From Maribacter polysiphoniae (lineage in GTDB: Bacteria; Bacteroidota; Bacteroidia; Flavobacteriales; Flavobacteriaceae): 64,000 bases of DNA. Positions 1 to 7,538 of the stretch are shown piece by piece (positions within the stretch are counted from its first letter, which is position 1; the number at the start of each line of letters is the position of its first letter). The notes below the pieces were generated by a model. The model had not been told where the DNA came from, did no database searches, and worked only from the letters and a program-made list of their open reading frames with translations. Where the stretch lies: assembly GCF_003148665.1 (NCBI RefSeq), contig NZ_QGGQ01000002.1, forward strand, positions 62,001-126,000, in the 5' to 3' direction. The position numbers and the translations under genes are program-made.

Positions 1-739
1 TGCCGGTAACTTTCGCCCCAATATTATAGGCCATTATGGTACCGTCATGGGTAAGGTCCCCGATGGGGAAGCCATTAGGTTTAAATCCGCCAGCCCCAGT
101 ACATAGTATGACACTTTTTGCCTCATAGACAATCACTTTTTGCTCATCGATGCTAAAACCGGCCGCCCCGACAATCTTTTCCTCCTCTTTGATCAGATGG
201 GTTACTACGATACGTTCTTGAACCGGTATATTCCGTTCTTCCATAGGTTTACTGAAACTTTTGTTATAAAGCGCCGAGTCGAAAAATCCCCATGACCTTA
301 GCTCGTTTACACGATCCAATGAGTGTTCGGCCATTTGTCTCGTATACACCTCATTATTACTGCCCAAGGCCGAACGGGAAACTTGGGCAACGAATTCATC
401 AATGCCCAATTTTTCTTTTTCAGGATCATATGCGAATATTCCTTTTGCAAAAGGGGTTTGACCCGAAGAGCCTAGTCTGCCTTTCGAAACCATCATCACC
501 TTTGCTCCCGTATCATGGGCTTTTACGGCCGCGAACAAACCTGCCATACCGCTGCCTATTACCAATACATCCGTACTGAATTTATCCAAGCCCAACGCCT
601 CAACGTCAATTTCCGGACTATTTTCTGACCACCCCAGGGGTAACCCCATGGAAGCCAATGCAACAGCTCCGGCCGCACCACCTGCCAAGGCAATGAAGTT
701 GCGTCGTGATATACTCTTATTCTCTTTTGAACTAGACAT
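1..739 (-). CDS. Tat-exported FAD-dependent reductase/dehydrogenase, fumarate-reductase-like (partial, 3' end outside window)
   Basis: The reading frame starts at 739 and runs off the left edge, so only about 246 N-terminal residues are visible. The N-terminus has a twin-arginine motif (SRRNFIAL) followed by a hydrophobic Ala/Gly stretch, so the folded flavoprotein is probably exported by Tat. A Rossmann dinucleotide site (VIGSGMAGLFAA) begins near residue 50, followed by GRLGSSGQTPFAKG, typical of the FAD_binding_2 family (fumarate reductase, adenylylsulfate reductase, related exported reductases). The start codon overlaps the end of the upstream membrane-protein gene by 8 bases, so translation is probably coupled. 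With the ferredoxin and haem-type membrane protein it would form a membrane-to-periplasm electron transfer unit. The substrate cannot be told because the catalytic part is outside the window. Confidence 0.85.
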   Translation of the reverse strand, partial: MSSSKENKSISRRNFIALAGGAAGAVALASMGLPLGWSENSPEIDVEALGLDKFSTDVLVIGSGMAGLFAAVKAHDTGAKVMMVSKGRLGSSGQTPFAKGIFAYDPEKEKLGIDEFVAQVSRSALGSNNEVYTRQMAEHSLDRVNELRSWGFFDSALYNKSFSKPMEERNIPVQERIVVTHLIKEEEKIVGAAGFSIDEQKVIVYEAKSVILCTGAGGFKPNGFPIGDLTHDGTIMAYNIGAKVTG

Positions 740-1388
740 TTTTGATCGTTTTTCGTGTAGGTTTAACTAAATATGTTCGTAACAAATAGAAGATGCCACA
801 TGCCCCTGCAATCACGTAGAACATCGTGAATGCACTATTGCTATGGCGCCCCAAGGTAATGACATGCCAGGTAGCGGCAACGATGAAAACCACAGTCAAA
901 TAAGCGTGAAAGGTTCTCCAGGTCTTATATTTCAAATGCAGCTTAAACCTAAAAAACGAAGTGACCATAATCACCAACATTACCGTATAGGCCACCAAAC
1001 CAAAAACAAGTCCAATAGTATTGAAAGTGGTTATCAATCGTATAAAGGCATCCTTGGGAGACACCGCATCGTCCAAGAATTTGGGAACGATGATAAAAAA
1101 CGGATGCAGCATGATAACACTTATAAATACATACCCTATGAACTTGTGTATTTTCAATACGTATGACATCTTTACCTTCTTCACCAATCCCCTGTTCGTT
1201 CTCGCCAAAAAGAATTGTGCCAATAGCAGACTAAAGGCTAAAATGGTCAACAGGGAAAGTGAATCCATAAGTAAGGATCGTTTGGGGAAATCCCCCAAAA
1301 ACCATAACAACAACGGTATACCGATAAACGCTATACCCAGTGACAACAACTTGAATATTTTTCTTTCTTTTTGCATGACTAACCCCAT
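732..1388 (-). CDS. Ferric-reductase-like transmembrane protein
   Basis: About 218 residues with roughly six hydrophobic segments. Histidines sit in membrane segments (HKFIGYVF, MLHPFF, RTFHAYL, ATWHVI), the pattern of the ferric reductase / YedZ (MsrQ) type haem b membrane domain. I start it at 1388 (MGLVMQ...), which overlaps the ferredoxin stop as ATGGGGTTAG; a second ATG at 1376 is equally possible. A longer frame to 1475 only reads through the ferredoxin gene in another frame. Placed between the ferredoxin and the Tat flavoprotein, it probably passes electrons across the membrane to the flavoprotein. The family is clear; the partner assignment is inference from the overlaps. Confidence 0.8.
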   Translation of the reverse strand: MGLVMQKERKIFKLLSLGIAFIGIPLLLWFLGDFPKRSLLMDSLSLLTILAFSLLLAQFFLARTNRGLVKKVKMSYVLKIHKFIGYVFISVIMLHPFFIIVPKFLDDAVSPKDAFIRLITTFNTIGLVFGLVAYTVMLVIMVTSFFRFKLHLKYKTWRTFHAYLTVVFIVAATWHVITLGRHSNSAFTMFYVIAGACGIFYLLRTYLVKPTRKTIKNV

Positions 1389-1594
1389 GAAACGATTACT
1401 GGAATGGTTTTTTCCGGAGTAAGCGTAATCGCGTCGACCGGACAATACAACCGACATAAATGACATATTTGGCAATCCTCAGGAAAGGTAATTACCGCCT
1501 TTTTGGTTTTTGGATCTAACCGAATAACATCGGTAGGGCAACTCTTAATGCACTCTTCACACCCTATACATCCGTTTATACTTTCAATGGCCAT
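1379..1594 (-). CDS. 2x[4Fe-4S] ferredoxin
   Basis: A 71-residue protein with two complete CxxCxxCxxxCP clusters: CIGCEECIKSCP at residues 9-20 and CQICHLCRLYCP at 41-52. This is a classic bacterial 2[4Fe-4S] ferredoxin, cytoplasmic because there is no signal peptide. It is the first gene of the operon, followed by the haem-type membrane protein and the Tat flavoprotein, and so is the likely electron entry point. The promoter upstream carries the LytTR-type repeat lattice at 1658-1708 with the -7 TTTG at 1625-1622, leaving a leader of about 25 nt. Confidence 0.9.
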   Translation of the reverse strand: MAIESINGCIGCEECIKSCPTDVIRLDPKTKKAVITFPEDCQICHLCRLYCPVDAITLTPEKTIPVIVSWG

Positions 1595-1621
1595 TATTAA
1601 GCGCTTTTACAATTTCTATAT

Positions 1622-1708
1622 CAAAGTAACAGCACTTCCGTTCCAATTGAAAAAGGAATCGACAGACCATGGGACTTTCTCAACCAAATGGCAAATCACA
1701 ACAACAAA
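1622..1708 (-). promoter_or_regulatory. LytTR-type direct-repeat promoter (site A), redox operon
   Basis: Read on the minus strand: half-sites TTTGTTGTT (1708-1700), TTGGTTGAG (1687-1679) and TCTGTCGAT (1666-1658), each 21 bp apart. The -7 element ends in TTTG at 1625-1622, exactly 62 bp after the first base of the 1687 half-site. The same geometry occurs at six other promoters in the window. Confidence 0.7.
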
Positions 1709-1784
1709 GGAATCTTGGACGATGTAATGAATATGGATAGGGATTTAAAAGGGGATCCAACTTAAGGGTATTCCCCAATCGTCA

Positions 1785-2447
1785 TTATTGACGCTTGTAG
1801 ACCAGAACAGGGCCTTTATACGGGGTTGATTTTTTATTGGTATAATAACGAAGTACAAAAAACAGCACTAGTGTAAACACCAATAACACACTTACATACA
1901 GGAGATGCCCCATATTCCAGGGAAATCCATCGGAAAGTATATATTTTCCATCCCTATGGACAATGCGCGTTGAAAATTCATTTTCAGCATTCAATATGCT
2001 GCTCACATTTCCTTTTTCACTAAAAAAGCCCGTTATATTTTGTTGGGACCCGTTTTCCTCAAAAACGTTCAGTTTTACGGATAATTCATCAAAATCGCGA
2101 GGAATGCCTTTGAGAACAAACCGGACCTCAGCCTGCCGGCTTCCCAAACGGGCGTCTACAGGTAAAAGTTCTACCGGGAAATCATCCGCTACCAAGTGGA
2201 TATGGGTATTTAAATATTGGAAATACTTTTCTTTATATACCGCAATGGACAGCATCGATATATCCTCGGTACCGTAGTATTTTTTCAGCACCTCATAGGT
2301 CCCAAGCTGTGAAGCGGATATATCCATAAACCAATCATTCCCGATTCTTTCAAAAATAATCGATGATGTATAAGGATTAAAGGCCTTGGCACTGGACATA
2401 CCAAGCACCAAAGCCATTATTAAAACAAATCTATTTACATTTCCCAT
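1785..2447 (-). CDS. Exported membrane-anchored protein of unknown function
   Basis: 220 residues. A signal peptide (MGNVNRFVLIMALVLGMSSAKA) is followed by an extracytoplasmic domain of about 150 residues, and one C-terminal transmembrane helix near residues 180-202 ends in a short basic tail. The layout resembles DUF6702-type proteins, but I do not recognise a firm family match. It lies between the redox operon and the PepSY protein gene on the same strand with about 95 bases on each side, so it may be co-transcribed with the PepSY gene. A role in membrane electron transfer or metal handling is only suggested by the neighbours. Confidence 0.6.
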   Translation of the reverse strand: MGNVNRFVLIMALVLGMSSAKAFNPYTSSIIFERIGNDWFMDISASQLGTYEVLKKYYGTEDISMLSIAVYKEKYFQYLNTHIHLVADDFPVELLPVDARLGSRQAEVRFVLKGIPRDFDELSVKLNVFEENGSQQNITGFFSEKGNVSSILNAENEFSTRIVHRDGKYILSDGFPWNMGHLLYVSVLLVFTLVLFFVLRYYTNKKSTPYKGPVLVYKRQ

Positions 2448-2541
2448 ATCATTCCCCTACACGATTCTATCCTTGCAATCAACTTGCTTCATATAAGCGT
2501 ACTCCCTACTTTTATTTCCTTAGACCTAGCCTAGGTTCCAT

Positions 2542-3063
2542 TTAAGACATAAACACCAATAAAACCGTTAGTACGACACCTACAATGGAAACATAAACCC
2601 CTTCTTTCAAGGTCTTGGTTTTCGGTTTGAACATAAAAAACGAAGACACGACAAAGAAGAACAATGACACCCCGAAAAATATGTTCAACCAAAACAAGGG
2701 TTGATTCGTACTTGCCTTGTGCAATTGATTCAGTTTCCGCAATACCGCAGGTAATTCCTTTGCTGTGTATTTTACATCACCCGTCGCACTATTGTAGGTG
2801 CCATGATCAAAATACTGCATATCCCCTTCTACTTTGGAAATTCTCAAATTTTTCAAATGCAACGCTCTCCCCAATTGTTCGGAAGACATTGCGGTCCCCA
2901 CTTTTTTCTCGATCGTTTGTTCACTTTTCAAAAAATTGGTCTCCCGGAATATGAGAATAATTCCACTAAAGGCATACACTGCCATAATACCTGCCAAGAA
3001 AAAACCTAAATAGCGATGGACAATACGCATATAAAAGTTCATTGATTTTTTACCCTTCATCAT
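2542..3063 (-). CDS. PepSY-associated transmembrane protein (short form)
   Basis: About 173 residues. The N-terminal helix begins with MRIVHRYLGFFLAGIMAVYAFSG, the typical start of PepSY_TM proteins (HRYLGF...G). Helices near residues 122-145 and 152-172 end the protein, and a periplasmic loop of about 85 residues lies between. Full PepSY_TM reductase-like proteins are usually twice this length, so this is the short Bacteroidota form. A second ATG one codon downstream, or MNFYMR at residue 8, could be the true start. Proteins of this kind are often found beside iron or flavin reductases, which fits the redox operon next door. Confidence 0.7.
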   Translation of the reverse strand: MMKGKKSMNFYMRIVHRYLGFFLAGIMAVYAFSGIILIFRETNFLKSEQTIEKKVGTAMSSEQLGRALHLKNLRISKVEGDMQYFDHGTYNSATGDVKYTAKELPAVLRKLNQLHKASTNQPLFWLNIFFGVSLFFFVVSSFFMFKPKTKTLKEGVYVSIVGVVLTVLLVFMS

Positions 3064-3086
3064 TTTTCGTTTAAAACTCCCTCTTT

Positions 3087-3121
3087 AGACTGCCTTAATC
3101 CCTAATGGTTTAAAGCAGTCT
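3087..3121. terminator. Inverted repeat downstream of the CotH gene
   Basis: Arms AGACTGC (3087-3093) and GCAGTCT (3115-3121) form a perfect 7-bp stem that can extend through TTAA/TTAA-like pairs. It lies about 50 bases after the CotH stop. There is no clear T-run on either side, so it may be a weak or factor-dependent terminator or an RNA-stabilising hairpin. Confidence 0.4.
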
Positions 3122-3170
3122 GTTGGAATTTTATACTTTTTTTTCCTGATATTATATTGTAATGGAACCT

Positions 3171-4634
3171 TTAATTGGACAAATAGCCATTTGCTGCGGA
3201 TGCCCGACTTGAAGCATGTGATTTAAGTGTTGAAATGGCCGAATAAAAAGAACTACTATTATATAAAAATGAGTATCCGCTCACCTCAGAGGTCGCATAG
3301 GGTTCCACTAAACTTGCGTACGTATCATAAACCCCCTGTATATAGCTTGTCTCAAAAGGGCCGTCTATAACCGCCTGTACATAGGCGTCGTATTTGGCCT
3401 TATAAACCTCATCTTGATATAAGTAACCGATCAATGGCCAGGTAGCACTGGACAGATCGGAGAAATCAAGGTTTAAGGAACCTCCTTGTTTCCCATCTTG
3501 TAAGGCCTCATTATTATCCCATGGAATCCAAGTGAGCAAATTATTGTCCGGGTTATTGTACAAATAATAATTATGTTCCATTCTTCCGTAGGTATCCCAA
3601 TTTTGGATAACCGTATTTACGGCCAAGTAATTCAAGAACGTGTCCACATCGAATACAGCTTCCAGATTGGTTCTCCACGTTTCTGGCTCGGTAGTCCTAG
3701 TATCCGAATGCAGTGCGGAAAACAGGCTTTCAATATCACTCCAATCCGCCTCATCCTCATTGGTCTTTTTCTCGAAACCTTCCTCATTGAAAGTTCCTTC
3801 GGCAAAACTAGCGCCGTAATCCTCAGGCTTATAAAGATTGCCATCATCACTGGAGAATAGGGTATCGATCAACGTATCGTCAACTTCCTCTACCAAGGTG
3901 TACAATCCAAAATACTCAGGACCATCACCGTGATCCACATATAGGGTGTAAAAACCGGTGTTAGAAACCGCCAAACCGGAATTCTTAAATACTTCGGCGG
4001 CGACTTTTTCCCTTAAAAAAGAGCTGTCATCATAATTGTTCTTTAAGCTCAACTTTTTAAAACCATAAAAACGTTGGTTCTTTATTTGCGGATAATCGTC
4101 CTCGAACTCATCAAAATCCATTTTGAATGCCAGTTTCAAGATACCGGCTTGCCAAGCACTCTGCAAACTCGAATTTCCTTTAAACCGCAATCCTACCTTA
4201 TACCATTCCTTACCGTTGTAGAACACTGATCCAGGTACAAAGACAGGGTCTTCATCAGAAAAACTAGTTCCGCCACCGGCCATACCTCCCCCAGGACCAC
4301 TATTGGTACCTCCAAAGGTTCCATACAGATTCGTCATATCGGCCATCATAGCTTCCCAATTCCCTTCTGAAATAACAAAATCGAGCCGCTTAACCTCTGA
4401 ATCATCAAAGACCTCATCAAAATCAGGATCGGCATCCTTGCTATGTGTCTCGGTGGTCCAATCCACCGGTTCAAAATCGGCGTCATCCAAAGTCACCGTA
4501 GCATCTGTCCCGGATGTTGTCGTATCTTCAGAATCATCAATGGTATCGGTATCATCCGAACAATTAATAAATAAAAAGGATACCAATACCGCCAGACTTG
4601 TAAATATTGATTTTTTCAAGATAAATTTTTTCAT
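3171..4634 (-). CDS. CotH kinase family lipoprotein
   Basis: 487 residues. The N-terminus is a lipoprotein signal (lipobox FINC, Cys25) followed by an Asp/Thr-rich linker to about residue 65. The CotH domain then runs from about 75 to 440: DFVISEGNWEAM, VGLRFKGNSSLQ, FYGFKKLSLKNNYDDSSFLREK, YTLVEEVDD and later TWIPWDNNEAL, which match the atypical protein-kinase fold of spore-coat CotH (nucleotide-binding Lys and the metal-binding Asp region). Bacteroidota homologues are secreted and sit next to VTC and DUF4956 genes, as here. Its own promoter (4665-4751) carries the shared repeat lattice. Function outside spore formers is not established; modification of surface or secreted proteins is plausible. 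Confidence 0.88.
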   Translation of the reverse strand: MKKFILKKSIFTSLAVLVSFLFINCSDDTDTIDDSEDTTTSGTDATVTLDDADFEPVDWTTETHSKDADPDFDEVFDDSEVKRLDFVISEGNWEAMMADMTNLYGTFGGTNSGPGGGMAGGGTSFSDEDPVFVPGSVFYNGKEWYKVGLRFKGNSSLQSAWQAGILKLAFKMDFDEFEDDYPQIKNQRFYGFKKLSLKNNYDDSSFLREKVAAEVFKNSGLAVSNTGFYTLYVDHGDGPEYFGLYTLVEEVDDTLIDTLFSSDDGNLYKPEDYGASFAEGTFNEEGFEKKTNEDEADWSDIESLFSALHSDTRTTEPETWRTNLEAVFDVDTFLNYLAVNTVIQNWDTYGRMEHNYYLYNNPDNNLLTWIPWDNNEALQDGKQGGSLNLDFSDLSSATWPLIGYLYQDEVYKAKYDAYVQAVIDGPFETSYIQGVYDTYASLVEPYATSEVSGYSFLYNSSSFYSAISTLKSHASSRASAANGYLSN

Positions 4635-4664
4635 GGTTTTTTATTTATACTTTTTTTGTACCGG

Positions 4665-4751
4665 CAAATCAACCCATTCTTTGTTACAGAAGGAAAAAGA
4701 TTCAACGAATCAGGGGATTTCATCTACCAATAATAAAACTGCTTCTACAAA
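4665..4751 (-). promoter_or_regulatory. LytTR-type direct-repeat promoter (site B), CotH gene
   Basis: Minus-strand half-sites TTTGTAGAA (4751-4743), TTGGTAGAT (4730-4722) and TTCGTTGAA (4709-4701), spaced 21 bp. The -7 TTTG is at 4668-4665, exactly 62 bp after the start of the 4730 half-site and about 30 bases upstream of the CotH ATG. Confidence 0.72.
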
Positions 4752-4758
4752 ATAACTG

Positions 4759-5024
4759 TCATTCTACCGTTGTTGATTTACCCACAACCGTAAAGCTTTT
4801 ATATAGGGTTCCTGATGAATAGGTGCCATTTTCATATACTCCGTTTGATTCGGTACCGGTTGAACTGCCTCCCAAATAAATATTGCAAGTTCCTGTTTTA
4901 AGATCCGATGAAGAGAATACGATCGATTTGTAATTTTTTTCCGGTGCGAAGGTCTAATTAGTTTCCCCAGAACTGTTTTCAATATGGAATAGGCTTCCTG
5001 CAGATTGGGTTGATAGGTTTCTTG
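4759..5024 (-). pseudogene. Relic: C-terminal tail of a carbohydrate-binding (Cthe_2159-like) lipoprotein gene
   Basis: On the minus strand the frame ending at TGA 4761-4759 encodes a fragment that aligns with the C-terminus of the intact protein at 9717-11363. The relic has LKTGTCNIYLGGSSTGTES then NGVYENGTYSSGT; the intact gene has LETGETYNIYTGGS then NGLYTSGTYSGGT. An in-frame TAG interrupts the frame (…SSGETN*TFAPEK…), and homology stops within a few bases of the DUF2490 stop codon at 5033. So the 5' part was deleted, and a decayed tail remains as the last segment of the VTC operon. A 72-residue open frame in another phase here is only a shadow. Confidence 0.78.
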
Positions 5025-5032
5025 TTTTTATT

Positions 5033-5749
5033 TTACTTGTTTTTTATGGTATATGTGTATTTTAATCCGATTATATGTGTTGTTTCAGGCAAATCGACAT
5101 TCAATTCTTTTTCCATTCGATAGAACAAACCGATTTTCCCATACTTCCTTATTTTATAGTCGGTTCCTAAGGTGAGTCTATATTTACTGAAACCATTGTC
5201 GTCACCTTCCTCAAAGTGGTTGAATATTTCCGCGGAAAACTCCGGATCTAACTTCCAATTCTTAAAATCATATTCCACCGAAGTTTTAAAACGAATATTC
5301 TGATTCGCATAATCACCTTCGGAATTGTCCACACCCAATTCATTCTTATTTTGATAACGTAACCGATATTTCAGTGAAAGGGCATTTATTTTATGCTTGT
5401 ATGTTGCATCGACATGAAATCGGAAGTGATTTTCATATCCTTGTATGTTACCTTTATTATCATTATCCCTGATATATCGGAGACCACCACCGATATCGAA
5501 ACTTTTTGAAATGGAATATTCGGCATCAAGTTCTGTGAAATACTCGCTTATTTCCGAAATATTTTCATCCAATCGCAATTGTTCCTCCAACCCAAACGAC
5601 CATTTTTTGTTCAATTTGTATTTGAGGCCAATGGATGTCCAACTTTCAAGATCATCGGTATCCCCGCTTTGGGCGAAACATGAAGTTCCTATCATTAAAG
5701 CGGCCATCCATACCATATAGCCCGATCGCAACCTGTTGATTGATTTCAT
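5033..5749 (-). CDS. DUF2490 outer-membrane beta-barrel protein
   Basis: 238 residues with a signal peptide (about residues 1-26, ending SCFAQ). The rest is alternating amphipathic strands (WTSIGLKYKLNKKWSFGLEEQLRL, YRLRYQNK, YRMEKEL) with an aromatic-rich end, as in DUF2490 proteins, predicted outer-membrane barrels. It is the third gene of the VTC–DUF4956–DUF2490 operon, 20 bases after DUF4956. In this gene neighbourhood it may be a pore or anchor for the exported CotH and polysaccharide-binding proteins; that role is inferred. Confidence 0.82.
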   Translation of the reverse strand: MKSINRLRSGYMVWMAALMIGTSCFAQSGDTDDLESWTSIGLKYKLNKKWSFGLEEQLRLDENISEISEYFTELDAEYSISKSFDIGGGLRYIRDNDNKGNIQGYENHFRFHVDATYKHKINALSLKYRLRYQNKNELGVDNSEGDYANQNIRFKTSVEYDFKNWKLDPEFSAEIFNHFEEGDDNGFSKYRLTLGTDYKIRKYGKIGLFYRMEKELNVDLPETTHIIGLKYTYTIKNK

Positions 5750-5769
5750 ATTTTTCTATAAAGCGGTTA

Positions 5770-6378
5770 TTAGTTGTTTTTGAAATAGAATATGGTCACT
5801 TCAGCGGTATCCTTTAAAAAATCCACTTTCCCGATATTGACCTTGTTAATGGTCAAACCTGTCCTATGCTCAAGATCACTCTTAAGTATTTCATGGTTTT
5901 CAGGTTTTATGTTCTCGATATTTTCGTAAACAATGAATTTTGATTCTTCCTGTTTCAAGGCCCAATACCTCTCGATAAGGATCAAAATGAAAATGATCAG
6001 TACGTTTGCACCCAAAATCTCGGCATAGCTCATTTTCTTGTTAGCCAATGAATTGATGACCGAAACACCGATGACCACGAACAAATAGGTCATTTCCTTG
6101 ATATCGATGGGATCGGTCCTATAACGTATTATTCCAAAAATCGCGAACAATCCAAGGGCCATTCCTATATCCAGATTGTATTTCTTTAATGTGAAGCAGA
6201 GTAAAAAGACAATAAGACTAATGAGATAATAGGTAAAGACATAATCTTTACGCTTTGAAGAGGGGTAATAAACAAAACGTATGATTATGGTCAAGAATGT
6301 GAAGTTTAGGATGAACCTGAACATCATTTTAAAAAAATCGTCGTCGAAAAGGGGGATGTCTAGAAATTCCATAAGCAA
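5770..6378 (-). CDS. DUF4956 membrane protein
   Basis: 202 residues with about four transmembrane segments in the first 145 residues. The family signature is visible as FGIIRYRTDPIDIKEMTYLF near residues 83-102. A soluble C-terminal domain of about 60 residues follows. It starts one base before the VTC gene's stop block (6379), so the two are translated as a unit. DUF4956 and VTC proteins co-occur widely and are thought to work together at the membrane, possibly in polyphosphate or another polyphosphorylated product; the exact reaction is unknown. Confidence 0.88.
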   Translation of the reverse strand: MLMEFLDIPLFDDDFFKMMFRFILNFTFLTIIIRFVYYPSSKRKDYVFTYYLISLIVFLLCFTLKKYNLDIGMALGLFAIFGIIRYRTDPIDIKEMTYLFVVIGVSVINSLANKKMSYAEILGANVLIIFILILIERYWALKQEESKFIVYENIENIKPENHEILKSDLEHRTGLTINKVNIGKVDFLKDTAEVTIFYFKNN

Positions 6379-7116
6379 TTAGGCTGTTATTTTATTGATT
6401 TTTAATAGTTTCTCTTTAAAGCGATTGTACTTTATATCATCGTAAACACTGATCATTCCGATACAATATTTACTGAGTCCGTACGGATTTATCTGTTTCT
6501 CTTTCAACTGCCGTACAACGGGTGATGTTCTATTGAAACGTTCTTGTTTCACCTCGATAATCACAAGATTATTATAGGTCTTGAAGGAGTTGTTTATTTT
6601 AAAGGAAAGGTTCAGGTCTATGGTCAAACGCTCCATAGCGGTTTTGTTCACCAGTGTAATACGGTTGAATTTATTCCAGATAATGGGTTCCAAATCATAG
6701 GATTTACTGGTTACGTTTTGGATAAAATCAACAGATTCGTCGGACAATTCCGTTTCAAAATCGTTTATCGATGTCCTGGTCTTATTGGTCTTTCCCTTAC
6801 CATCCTTCTGTTTTACCTCGAGAAAACAGATATCGGATTCAACATATTTCCGCATCCTGACCTTGGTCCTATTTATCTTGCCATTATGATGGTCATAATA
6901 GAACTTCTTGGTAGGGGTATCAAAATAAAGTGAAGAGTAGGTCATGATTCTATGACCATCTATCTCAAGGACCCTATAATCCTCCCTTATGTTCTTTAAA
7001 ACCTCAATAAGATCTTTTTCATGGATGATGAATTTCGTATCGGTCCTTTTCATTAAGGAAACGTTATTCATCCCTTCTAGGGTAATACTCTCAAAACCTT
7101 CTATAATATGTCTCAT
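6379..7116 (-). CDS. Polyphosphate polymerase (VTC) domain protein
   Basis: 245 residues covering a complete VTC-type tunnel domain: KRTDTKF at about 23-29, YFDT at 69-72, KVRMRKY near 85-91, FLEVKQKDGKGKTNKTR near 97-113 and IIEVKQERFNR near 206-216. These Lys/Arg/Glu positions are the nucleotide- and metal-binding tunnel residues of the CYTH/VTC fold. There is no signal peptide, so it acts on the cytoplasmic side with the DUF4956 membrane protein. It is the first gene of its operon, with the repeat-lattice promoter (site C) 20 to 85 bases upstream. Bacterial members have not all been shown to make polyphosphate. Confidence 0.87.
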   Translation of the reverse strand: MRHIIEGFESITLEGMNNVSLMKRTDTKFIIHEKDLIEVLKNIREDYRVLEIDGHRIMTYSSLYFDTPTKKFYYDHHNGKINRTKVRMRKYVESDICFLEVKQKDGKGKTNKTRTSINDFETELSDESVDFIQNVTSKSYDLEPIIWNKFNRITLVNKTAMERLTIDLNLSFKINNSFKTYNNLVIIEVKQERFNRTSPVVRQLKEKQINPYGLSKYCIGMISVYDDIKYNRFKEKLLKINKITA

Positions 7117-7135
7117 CAGCAGATTTATTATAAAC

Positions 7136-7201
7136 CAAATTAAGTGAAGGTTAAGCCAAGGTTAAATCAAAATCAACGAACTGGAAGATTTTATCAACGA
7201 A
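7136..7201 (-). promoter_or_regulatory. LytTR-type direct-repeat promoter (site C), VTC operon
   Basis: Two identical half-sites TTCGTTGAT on the minus strand at 7201-7193 and 7180-7172, 21 bp apart, with the -7 TTTG at 7139-7136, 62 bp after the first. This is the clearest copy of the repeat. A third, poorer half-site (TCAGTTAGA) lies 20 bp further upstream. Confidence 0.75.
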
Positions 7202-7237
7202 ATTGAATCACATCTAACTGACGTTATAAAAGAATAT

Positions 7238-7275
7238 AAAAAAGGCACGCTAGTTCTAACCAAACCAGCGTGCCC
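7238..7275 (-). terminator. Rho-independent terminator, repeat copy 1
   Basis: Stem GGCACGCT / AGCGTGCC (7244-7251 and 7267-7274) with a further GTT/AAC extension, followed on the minus strand by six T. It is almost identical to the terminator at 8373-8409. It ends transcripts from the promoter at 7394-7480 and any read-through from the DUF6090 gene. Confidence 0.85.
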
Positions 7276-7328
7276 TTAACTAAACTAACTCAACCAAACA
7301 ATTATTCCATCATAGGCACTCAATTTAT
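7239..7328 (-). repeat. 90-bp repeat, copy 1 (3' UTR plus terminator)
   Basis: About 90 bases nearly identical to 8373-8462. The shared block starts with the last bases and stop codon of the DUF1566 gene (ATAAATTGA) and runs through TTGTTTGGTTGAGTTAG to the terminator. Only a handful of differences are visible. The copy here has no intact coding sequence in front of it. Confidence 0.85.
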
Positions 7329-7393
7329 AGTCTACTCTAGGAAGCTTGTGATATCGATTATCCAACTTCCTGGATTCCTAAACTAATTCGAAA

Positions 7394-7480
7394 CAAATTT
7401 AAGGATGCCCCCATGAACCCAGAAAAGGAATCGACAAACCAAACCCGCATATCAACCAAAGACTTGATTTCATCAATGAA
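7394..7480 (-). promoter_or_regulatory. LytTR-type direct-repeat promoter (site D), non-coding locus
   Basis: Minus-strand half-sites TTCATTGAT (7480-7472), TTGGTTGAT (7459-7451) and TTTGTCGAT (7438-7430), 21 bp apart. The -7 box TAAATTTG at 7401-7394 is a perfect TAnnTTTG, with TTTG 62 bp after the 7459 half-site. Confidence 0.72.
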
Positions 7481-7538
7481 AGAAACGGTAAAGGTCAATA
7501 AGAGACATTCAAGAAAAACACATCATTCCGGGTTTTTG

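Larger units (their letters stand above)
7233..7388 (-). ncRNA. Putative short transcript or remnant of a deleted DUF1566-like gene
   Basis: A strong promoter (TAAATTTG at 7401-7394 with three lattice half-sites) faces a terminator only about 120-155 bases downstream. The transcript has no convincing open frame but ends with the stop codon and 3' UTR of the DUF1566 gene family. The simplest reading is an internal deletion that joined promoter to gene tail; the product could persist as a small RNA. Homology to the coding end of the DUF1566 gene beyond the last few codons is weak. Confidence 0.5.
7117..7538. other. 422-bp intergenic region
   Basis: Holds, from right to left, promoter site D, the short transcript with its terminator, and promoter site C for the VTC operon. 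No coding sequence of its own is convincing; a 64-residue plus-strand frame across site D is an artefact of the promoter sequence. Confidence 0.7.

Noticed and set aside
2460-2500. Two weak half-sites 21 bp apart upstream of the protein at 1785-2447
   Set aside because: They are only a few bases from the start codon, so the expected TTTG position would be inside the gene; probably chance.
4764-4982. 72-residue minus-strand open frame
   Set aside because: It is out of phase with the clear homology to the carbohydrate-binding protein tail; shadow frame of a relic.
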